Below are positions 1 to 5,271 of a stretch of 14,639 nt of DNA, piece by piece. Below the pieces are notes generated by a model. The model saw only the letters and a list, made by a program, of their open reading frames with translations, was not told the origin of the DNA and ran no database searches. The DNA lies in contig JAEWIV010000180.1 of NCBI GenBank assembly GCA_023386865.1, forward strand, positions 1 to 14,639, given 5' to 3'. The number at the start of each line of letters is the position of its first letter. Position 1 is the first letter of the stretch. This DNA comes from Pseudomonadota bacterium. GTDB taxonomy: Bacteria > Pseudomonadota > Alphaproteobacteria > Reyranellales > Reyranellaceae. The position numbers and the translations under genes are program-made.

Positions 1-269
1 TATGGGGACCCGGCCGCGTCCTGCCGGTGAAGCTCACGAACCTGTCGATCACCGAGACCCTCTACGATCCGCTGCTCCTCAATCCGATGCATGCCGAGGC
101 ACAGGTCTCGCTGCAGGTCCTGACTCCGCGCGAGCTGCAGTACGTCGAGGGTCCGCTCGCCGAGATCGCGACCTTTGCCTACGACTTCTCGCACAAGCTG
201 CGGGAAGCACTGGCCATCGCCAACCTGGCCAATTCCGCCGAATCCGCCATCGGCATGCTGCCGCTCTAG
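1..269 (+). CDS. CIS tube-like / LysM-adaptor protein (Afp7-like), 3' end only
   Basis: Partial gene: the reading frame is open from base 3 to the TAG at 267-269 and enters from the left edge, leaving 88 C-terminal residues. A GTG at base 27 could be mistaken for a start, but the frame continues upstream as WGPGRVLPV with no stop, so it is most likely internal. The visible part reads WG..RVLPVKLTNLSITETLYDP followed by AEAQVSLQVLTPREL. This is the end of the beta-rich domain I associate with the CIS_tube family (tail-tube-like adaptor at the top of the spike; Afp7/Pvc7 in known particles). A short amphipathic helical tail, YDFSHKLREALAIANLANS, follows. It sits directly before a LysM-like gene and the hub gene, the usual eCIS order. 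The family call is inferred from the tail of the protein plus context; the N-terminal part is not visible. Confidence 0.65.
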   Translation, partial: WGPGRVLPVKLTNLSITETLYDPLLLNPMHAEAQVSLQVLTPRELQYVEGPLAEIATFAYDFSHKLREALAIANLANSAESAIGMLPL

Positions 270-273
270 GAGG
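268..273 (+). promoter_or_regulatory. Shine-Dalgarno AGGAGG for the LysM-like gene
   Basis: A perfect AGGAGG starts inside the TAG stop of the upstream gene and lies five bases before the ATG at 279. It fixes the start of the 91-residue protein and suggests coupled translation of the two genes. Confidence 0.75.
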
Positions 274-278
274 CGCCC

Positions 279-554
279 ATGTTCACGCCGCGCAGCCGCT
301 ATATCGACGCCGCCACCGACACGGTGAAGCTGCCCGACGGGCGCGAGGTCGTGATGGTGCGCTTTCCGCAGCGGCCCAAGCCCGACCTGCTGGGCTATCA
401 CCGCCGACTCGAAGGTCAGCGGCTCGATCACGTCGCCGCCGTCTATCTCAAGAATCCAACCGGCTTCTGGCGGCTGTGCGACGCCAACGAGACCATCTCG
501 CCGGAATCGCTGGCGGCCCGCGACCTGATCGGCGTGCCGGTCAAGGAGCGCTAG
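279..554 (+). CDS. LysM-like baseplate adaptor protein (tail protein X-like)
   Basis: Small protein of 91 residues. Residues 40-76, with GQRLDHVAAVYLKNPTGFWR, then LCDANETISPESL, match the pattern seen in the small LysM-like proteins of eCIS and phage tails (a GDRLDxIAxxxLxDPxxFWRLCDAN-type core). The end, DLIGVPV, fits the closing LysM strand. The N-terminal half, with SRYIDAATDTVKLPDGREVVMVRFP, is a beta-strand-rich extension. In known particles such proteins attach the hub to the tube; there is no sign that it binds peptidoglycan, since no signal peptide is present. It lies ten bases behind the adaptor gene (start set by AGGAGG) and three bases before the hub gene. In Afp7/Pvc7 the LysM unit is fused to the tube-like domain; here it is a separate gene. 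Confidence 0.8.
   Translation: MFTPRSRYIDAATDTVKLPDGREVVMVRFPQRPKPDLLGYHRRLEGQRLDHVAAVYLKNPTGFWRLCDANETISPESLAARDLIGVPVKER
543..548 (+). promoter_or_regulatory. Shine-Dalgarno AAGGAG supporting a TTG start
   Basis: AAGGAG lies nine bases before the TTG at 558, inside the last codons of the LysM-like gene. It supports the rare TTG start of the hub gene, as no ATG or GTG lies nearby in that frame before the conserved N-terminus. Confidence 0.65.
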
Positions 555-557
555 CCG

Positions 558-1676
558 TTGCCGAGCACCTTCCAACTCTGGATGCAGGGAGCGGCCGTGG
601 CCGAGGCCTTCTACGACAAGATCTCCTGGCTCGAGGTCGAGGAGAGCAGCGATCTCCCCGGCTCGCTGCAAATGCGCCTGCCGGTGTCCGGCAGCGCCGA
701 CGGCGACCTCAATCCCCTGAACGATCCCGGCCTGCAGCCGATGGCCAACCTCGCCGTCGTGGCGACGCCGAGCGACGGCACGCCGGAATGCGTGTTCGAT
801 GGCTACGTGCTCGCCCACAAGATCCACATCGAATCGGGCATCACCAACGCCCACGTCGAGGTCTACAGCCAGGACTCGAGCTGGCTGATGAATCTCGAGG
901 AAAAGACCCGCGAGTGGGCGAACGTAACCGACGGCGCCGCTGCGAACACGATCTTCGGCGAATACGGCATGGCGCCCGGCCCCGACAATCTGAGCGACGA
1001 TTCGCCGGCGCATGCCGAGGACGGCCACACGCTGATGCAGCGCGGCACCGACCTGCAGTTCCTGCAGATGCTGGCTCGCCGATCCGGCAAGCTATGCCGT
1101 GTCGCCTCCGGTGCGATGCCCAGGCTGCTGACCGGCATTTTCGCCAAGCCGTCGGTCGACGGCGAGCCGGTCGTCACGCTCAAGCCCAATGATCCGAGCG
1201 CCGCCAATGTCGGCGCGCTCGACATCGAATGGGACGTGATGCGGCCCGCCAGCATCGTCGCGCGCCAGGCGCTTTTCACCGATTCCGCGCCGGAGGGCGC
1301 GAGCGGCGACGCCACGGCGAGCGGCCTGGCGGCGATGGACGAGCGCGACCTCGCGACCTTCGCCGGGCAGCCGATGAAAAGCATGCTGACCGCGACGGTC
1401 GACGATGGCGGCGCGTTGCGCCAGCGCGCCGAGGCCGTGCTGCGCGAGTCGGGATGGTTCGTGCGCGTCACCGGCGACGTCGACGTGGCGAGCCTGCACC
1501 ATGTGCTGCGCGTCGGCCAGGTCGTGCAGATCGATACGCTGGGCAGCGTGCATTCCGGAAAGTACTGGGTGTCGAACGTGCGCCACAGGATCACGGCCGA
1601 GGCGCATCGCATGAGCTTCGTGCTGGTCCGCAACGCCGTCGGCCCGGCGGCCGCCGCACCGGGAGGGCTCGTCTGA
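558..1676 (+). CDS. gp27-like hub protein (phage late control D / VgrG N-terminal type)
   Basis: A 372-residue protein starting at a TTG with a good Shine-Dalgarno. It resembles the hub half of VgrG/Afp8 and the phage late control D family, a beta-rich trimer that joins tube to spike. Visible landmarks: an N-terminal barrel strand set with KISWLEVEESSDLPGSLQMR (residues 21-40); FDGYVLAHKIHIESG followed by VEVYSQDSSWLMNLEEKTREW (about 80-120); NTIFGEYGMAP (130-140), the typical 'sub-domain opening' segment of these hubs; QRGTDLQFLQMLARRSGK (161-178), the conserved helix; and a closing barrel near the C-terminus, SGKYWVSNVRHRITAEAHRMS. There is no fused OB-fold or spike; that part is the next gene, whose ATG overlaps this stop by one base (TGATG). 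Product type is fairly certain; the exact family assignment is by recognition only. Confidence 0.82.
   Translation: MPSTFQLWMQGAAVAEAFYDKISWLEVEESSDLPGSLQMRLPVSGSADGDLNPLNDPGLQPMANLAVVATPSDGTPECVFDGYVLAHKIHIESGITNAHVEVYSQDSSWLMNLEEKTREWANVTDGAAANTIFGEYGMAPGPDNLSDDSPAHAEDGHTLMQRGTDLQFLQMLARRSGKLCRVASGAMPRLLTGIFAKPSVDGEPVVTLKPNDPSAANVGALDIEWDVMRPASIVARQALFTDSAPEGASGDATASGLAAMDERDLATFAGQPMKSMLTATVDDGGALRQRAEAVLRESGWFVRVTGDVDVASLHHVLRVGQVVQIDTLGSVHSGKYWVSNVRHRITAEAHRMSFVLVRNAVGPAAAAPGGLV
1661..1667 (+). promoter_or_regulatory. Shine-Dalgarno GGGAGGG for the gp5-like gene
   Basis: GGGAGGG ends eight bases before the ATG at 1676. It selects this start over the much longer open frame that begins near 1229 and overlaps the hub gene. 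Confidence 0.65.
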
Positions 1677-2188
1677 TGACCCCCGAACAGCTCCTGCTCG
1701 ACCTCTCCGAGCGAGTGCGTGGCCGCTACTACGGCAAGTATCGCGGTACCGTCACCGACATCGATGCCGACACGCTGCGCATCAAGGCCACGGTGCCGGC
1801 GGTGCTCGGTGCCCAGGTGAGCGGCTGGGCGATGCCTTGCGTGCCCTATGCCGGCCCCCAGGTCGGCATGGCGTTCCTGCCCGAGGTCGGGTCGGGCGTC
1901 TGGATCGAATTCGAAGGCGGCGACGTCTCCTACCCGATCTGGGTCGGCTGCTACTGGCGCGCCGGCGAATTGCCCTCGGAGGCCAAGCCCGCGGTCAAGG
2001 CGATCATTACCAAGGGCAAGACCAAGCTCCTGATCGACGACGACCAGACCACCGTCGAGCTCAGCGACGCCAATGACAACAAGGTCACGCTGTCGTCGAG
2101 CGGCATAACCGCCGAGCGGCAATCCCAGAAGCTGGCGATCGAGGCGAGCAAGACCTCGATCAACGGCAGCGCCTTCGAGGTGACGTGA
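1676..2188 (+). CDS. gp5-like spike protein (phage baseplate assembly protein V type, OB-fold plus short needle)
   Basis: A 170-residue protein whose ATG overlaps the hub stop codon. Residues 20-94 form the OB-fold of the gp5/gpV/VgrG spike: GKYRGTVTDIDADTLRIK (20-37), then MPCVPYAG, then the signature MAFLPEVGSGVWIEFEGGD (65-83) followed by YPIWVGCYW (86-94). Residues about 106-170 hold short alternating beta segments (KAIITKGKTKLLIDDD, TTVELSDANDNKVTLSSSG, LAIEASKTSINGSAFEVT) that fit a triple-stranded beta-helix needle like the C-terminal part of gp5 and VgrG. No lysozyme domain is present, so this is a purely mechanical spike. It probably trimerises under the gp27-like hub and carries the PAAR-like tip encoded next. 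Hub and spike are one chain in Afp8 and T6SS VgrG but separate here. The frame is open further upstream in the hub gene, but coding signal and Shine-Dalgarno favour 1676. Confidence 0.87.
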   Translation: MTPEQLLLDLSERVRGRYYGKYRGTVTDIDADTLRIKATVPAVLGAQVSGWAMPCVPYAGPQVGMAFLPEVGSGVWIEFEGGDVSYPIWVGCYWRAGELPSEAKPAVKAIITKGKTKLLIDDDQTTVELSDANDNKVTLSSSGITAERQSQKLAIEASKTSINGSAFEVT

Positions 2189-2520
2189 TGGGCAACATTC
2201 TCACCACGGCCGACGTCATCATGTGCCCGCACGGCGGCAGCGTCAGCATGGTGCCCAGCAACAGCCGCGCGAAGGCCGGCGGCGCGTTCATCGTGCGCCC
2301 TGCCGACACCTTCATCGTCGCCGGCTGCGCCTTCACCCTTCCGTCCGGCACGCCGCATCCCTGCGTCACCGTGCAGTGGCAAATGCCCGCGCCGAAGACC
2401 AAGGCCGCGTCCGACAACGTACTTACGCGCGACAGCATCGGCTTGTGCAAGGCCGCCGACCAGGCCGTGCAGGGCACGGCGATGATCCAGCAGACGCAGA
2501 CCAAAGCGAGCGCCCAATGA
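2188..2520 (+). CDS. PAAR-like spike tip protein
   Basis: A 110-residue protein. ATG at 2188 overlaps the spike stop by one base; a GTG one codon earlier is less likely. GAGGTGA at 2177-2183 serves as Shine-Dalgarno. The sequence has the compact layout of a PAAR-like tip: ADVIMCPHGGSVS (residues 8-20), FIVRPADTFIVAGCAFT (34-50), PSGTPHPCVTVQW (52-64). Cys13, His15, Cys47, His57 and Cys59 are candidate ligands for one metal ion, as in PAAR cones, although the spacing differs from classical T6SS PAAR proteins. Residues 68-110 are a polar, probably flexible tail with a further Cys87. It should cap the gp5-like needle and be first to touch the target membrane. The role is inferred from position between gp5-like and gp25-like genes plus the Cys/His pattern. 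Confidence 0.72.
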   Translation: MGNILTTADVIMCPHGGSVSMVPSNSRAKAGGAFIVRPADTFIVAGCAFTLPSGTPHPCVTVQWQMPAPKTKAASDNVLTRDSIGLCKAADQAVQGTAMIQQTQTKASAQ

Positions 2521-2924
2521 CCCAGCGCATCCAACCGCTGCGTCACGACTACAGCGTGCCGCTGCGCGTCGGCCCGACCCATCGGCAGGCCGAGCTCGCG
2601 AACTACGCCGAGCATGTCGCGCAGATGATCCGCCAGGTACTGCTGACCGGCCCGGGCGAGCGCGTCTGCATGCCGGAGTTCGGCTGCGGCCTGCGCCAGC
2701 TCGTCTTCCAGCCGAAGACCTCGGCCTTGTCGTCGACGACCGAGCTGCTCGTCAGGCGGGCGCTGGAGACCTTCCTCGGCGGGCACATCCGGGTGACCAG
2801 CGTCAAGGTCCCCGAGACGTCCGTCTATGGCGACGCCGCGGTGGAGATCAACATCCAGTACACGCTCATCGAGACCCAGACCGCCCAGGAAATGGTGCTG
2901 GAGGTGCCGGCCGATGGCTCCTAG
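2517..2924 (+). CDS. gp25-like baseplate wedge protein (GPW/gp25 family, Afp9/TssE-like)
   Basis: A 135-residue protein whose ATG overlaps the preceding TGA (ATGA). The family core is clear: HVAQMIRQVLLTGPGERVCM (residues 33-52) followed by PEFGCGLRQLVF (53-64). This is the gp25 pattern of a helix, then the LLT.PGER...P.FG.GL...F loop that links baseplate to sheath. The C-terminal half, RALETFLGGHIRVTSVKVPE then AAVEINIQYTLIETQTAQEM, supplies the second helix and the closing beta strands. Length is normal for the family. In known contractile systems this protein forms the core wedge with the two gpJ-type proteins and nucleates sheath assembly, consistent with the next gene being gpJ-like and overlapping it by eleven bases. 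Confidence 0.92.
   Translation: MTQRIQPLRHDYSVPLRVGPTHRQAELANYAEHVAQMIRQVLLTGPGERVCMPEFGCGLRQLVFQPKTSALSSTTELLVRRALETFLGGHIRVTSVKVPETSVYGDAAVEINIQYTLIETQTAQEMVLEVPADGS
2900..2904 (+). promoter_or_regulatory. Shine-Dalgarno GGAGG deciding the start of the first gpJ-like gene
   Basis: GGAGG lies nine bases before the ATG at 2914, inside the end of the gp25-like gene. It favours MAPRNRVLDLIA as the true N-terminus over the in-frame ATG at 2827, whose extra 29 residues are Arg/Ser/Pro-rich shadow sequence of gp25. Confidence 0.65.
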
Positions 2925-5271
2925 GAACCGGGTTCTCGATCTGATCGCATCGAACGCCGTCAACGGCATCGACTATGTCGAGGTGCGCGAGGCCGAGCCG
3001 ACGCGGCTCTACGTGCACTTCTTCAACGGCGTCGCCGTAGCCACCCCCGCGCTCGGCGCGACGATCGCCGGCGGCGACCGCATCCCCGACGTGCCGGTGG
3101 GGCCGATCGCGCCGGCCGACTGGAGCCAGGATTTCGACGGCCGCCCAGTGCTCCGCCTGACCGTGCCGGGACGCGGCGACTTCTCGACCTACACGCTGGC
3201 GATCGCCAACGCGACCGCGCTCGATCCCTACTTCGCGCAGGTGCCGTTCTCGTTCTACGCCTTCTGCCCGTCGCCGGTGGATTGCCGGACACCGCCGCCC
3301 TTCTGTCCCGAACCCGACGATCCGCTGCCGGCGATCGACTACCTCGCCAAGGACTACGATTCGTTCAAGCGCGCACTGTCGGATTTCTCGGCGCAGCGCT
3401 TCCCCGAATGGCGCGAGCGCGCGGAAGCCGACTTCGGGATGGTGATGCTGGAGGCGTTCAGCGCCGTCGGCGACGAGTTCAGCTACCTGCAGGACCGCAT
3501 CCACCACGAGAATGCCCTGGAAACGGCGACCGAGCGCCGCTCGCTGGTCCGGCTCGCGCGCCTGGTCGACTACGAGCCGCGTCCGCTCACCAGCGCGCGC
3601 AGCCTCGTCCGCATCACCCTCCCGGCCGGCGCGGCGACGACGCAGATCCCGAGCGGCGTGCTGATCACAGCCAAGGCATCCGACGGATCCGACATTCCCT
3701 TCGAGACCGGCCGCGGCCTGAGAGACGACGGCAGCTATGTCGTGAGCTCGCTGTGGAACGAGCTCTCGCCCTATTGGTGGAACGACTCCGACCGCTGCCT
3801 CGAGCCGGGCGCCGAGAGCATGGACATCGCCGGCCATGGCCATGCGCTCGCCAAAGGCATGACGCTGCTGATCGACACGGCCGATCCCACCGGAGCCGAG
3901 CCGCCGTCCCGCGAGCTGGTTACGCTGGTGGAGGGGCCCGAAGAGCTGACCGATCCGCTGTACGGCAAGCCCCTGACGCGCCTGCGGTGGCAGCCAGACA
4001 CGCTGCAGCAGCATCACGACCTCACGCGCACGACCGTGCACGGCAACCTCGTGCCCGTGACGCAAGGTGAACGGCGTGTCGAGCATTTCGCCGTCGGAGT
4101 TGCGCCGGCCGCCGATCCGGCCATGCCGCTGGCCATCGAACGGCTCGCCGCCAACAGCACGGCCGAGGCGCCGCGCTGGCAGGCCCTGCATGCATTGGCC
4201 CACGAGCCGCTGGCCTATGTCGCGGACGAGGACGGCGATGCCGTCACGCCGGAGGTTCGCGTCGTCCGCGCTGGTGCGACGCCGCAGGAATGGCGCTGGG
4301 CGAGAAGCCTGCTCGACGTCGGGCCTTTCGAGGAGATGTTCACGGTGGAGCCCATGGCGTGGCGGGCGCTGTCGCCGGACAGGCCGCTGTCGTCCGGCGC
4401 GGCGTTCGACTACGACGGCTCGCGCGGCGCGACCCTGCGCTTCGGCGACGGCACGTTCGGCGAGCTGCCGAACAAGGGCGACGTCTTCGAGGTGCGCTAC
4501 CGCACGAGCAGCGGCATGCTGGGCAACGTCGCCGCCGATACGATCACGGGAGTCGACCCTGCCTGGGCGACGATCATGGCGGCCGCCAGCAATCCCTTCT
4601 CCGCCACGGGCGGCGCCGACGCCGAGACCGACGAACAGATCCGCCGTCGCGCGCCCTTCGCCTTCCGCACCCTCACCTATCGCGCCGTGCGGCCGGAAGA
4701 CTACAACGCGGCAGCCGAGCGGCTGACCTGGGTGCAGCGTGCCGGAACCGTCTTCCGCTGGACCGGAAGCTGGCCGACCGTGTTCACCACGGCGGACCCC
4801 AGGAGCGCCGGCCAGATCAGCCGCGATCAGCATGTCGAGCTCATCGAGGTCCTGAACCGCTACCGGCTGGCCGGCTACGAGGCCTACGCGCCGCAGCCGC
4901 GTTATGTCTCGCTCGACCTGCAGATCGACCTTTGCGCCCGGCCCGAGGCATTCCGGGGCGATGTCCATGCCGGCGTGCGCAAGGCCCTCGATCCGCTGCG
5001 CCATCCCGACGGCAGCGTCGGCTTCTTCCATGTCGACAACTTCACCCTGGGCACCGACTTCGAGCGCAGCCGGCTCGAAGCGGCGATCCAGGCCGTGCCG
5101 GGCGTGTCCGGCGTCAGGTCCATCAAGTATCGCCGTCGCGGCCACGTGAACAGCTTCGCCGAGATGCCCGGGCGCATCCCGTTCGCGCCGGGCGAGATCT
5201 TCCGACTCGACAACAATGCCAGCCGGCCCGAGCGCGGCTCCTACCGGCTGCAGGTGGAAGGCGGCAAATGA
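2914..5271 (+). CDS. gpJ-like baseplate wedge protein, first copy (putative baseplate assembly protein, TIGR02243-like; Afp11-like)
   Basis: A 785-residue protein starting at 2914 and overlapping gp25 by 11 bases. Residues 1-115 are a beta-rich N-terminal domain (NRVLDLIASNAVNGIDYVEV, then RLYVHFFNGV). A Cys-rich linker follows, with Cys118, Cys124 and Cys131. Residues about 139-225 are the clearest part: IDYLAKDYDSFKRALSDF, EADFGMVMLEAFSAVGDEFS, YLQDRIHHENALETATERRS, LVRLARLVDYEPRPL. This is the characteristic helical block of the putative baseplate assembly proteins of eCIS loci. FGDGTFGELPNKGDVFEVRY (around residue 510) and ADAETDEQIRRRAPFAFRTL (around 568) mark the Baseplate_J region, followed by a C-terminal ferredoxin-like region with DLCARPEAFRGDVHAGVRKA. 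It should form the inner baseplate wedge ring around the spike with gp25 and the second J-type protein. No truncation is visible. Confidence 0.88.
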   Translation: MAPRNRVLDLIASNAVNGIDYVEVREAEPTRLYVHFFNGVAVATPALGATIAGGDRIPDVPVGPIAPADWSQDFDGRPVLRLTVPGRGDFSTYTLAIANATALDPYFAQVPFSFYAFCPSPVDCRTPPPFCPEPDDPLPAIDYLAKDYDSFKRALSDFSAQRFPEWRERAEADFGMVMLEAFSAVGDEFSYLQDRIHHENALETATERRSLVRLARLVDYEPRPLTSARSLVRITLPAGAATTQIPSGVLITAKASDGSDIPFETGRGLRDDGSYVVSSLWNELSPYWWNDSDRCLEPGAESMDIAGHGHALAKGMTLLIDTADPTGAEPPSRELVTLVEGPEELTDPLYGKPLTRLRWQPDTLQQHHDLTRTTVHGNLVPVTQGERRVEHFAVGVAPAADPAMPLAIERLAANSTAEAPRWQALHALAHEPLAYVADEDGDAVTPEVRVVRAGATPQEWRWARSLLDVGPFEEMFTVEPMAWRALSPDRPLSSGAAFDYDGSRGATLRFGDGTFGELPNKGDVFEVRYRTSSGMLGNVAADTITGVDPAWATIMAAASNPFSATGGADAETDEQIRRRAPFAFRTLTYRAVRPEDYNAAAERLTWVQRAGTVFRWTGSWPTVFTTADPRSAGQISRDQHVELIEVLNRYRLAGYEAYAPQPRYVSLDLQIDLCARPEAFRGDVHAGVRKALDPLRHPDGSVGFFHVDNFTLGTDFERSRLEAAIQAVPGVSGVRSIKYRRRGHVNSFAEMPGRIPFAPGEIFRLDNNASRPERGSYRLQVEGGK

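Noticed and set aside
27..269. GTG at 27 as the start of a small 80-residue gene
   Set aside because: The frame is open to the left edge and the residues before it (WGPGRVLPV) fit the adaptor family, so this is the 3' end of a larger gene.
2..1192. 396-residue open frame on the plus strand
   Set aside because: It runs across three better-supported genes in another frame, is rich in Arg/Ala/Gly/Pro as expected for a GC-rich shadow frame, and shows no family motif.
2827..2913. In-frame ATG at 2827 as the start of the first gpJ-like protein
   Set aside because: It would overlap gp25 by almost 100 bases and add an Arg/Ser/Pro-rich shadow segment; the ATG at 2914 has GGAGG nine bases upstream and begins with the expected N-terminus.
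2866..5145. 759-residue open frame on the minus strand opposite the first gpJ-like gene
   Set aside because: It is the antisense shadow of a clearly recognisable baseplate gene; composition is Arg/Gly/Ala-heavy and no motif is visible. Similar long minus-strand frames opposite 6066-7613, 7642-9798 and 10794-12794 were rejected for the same reason.
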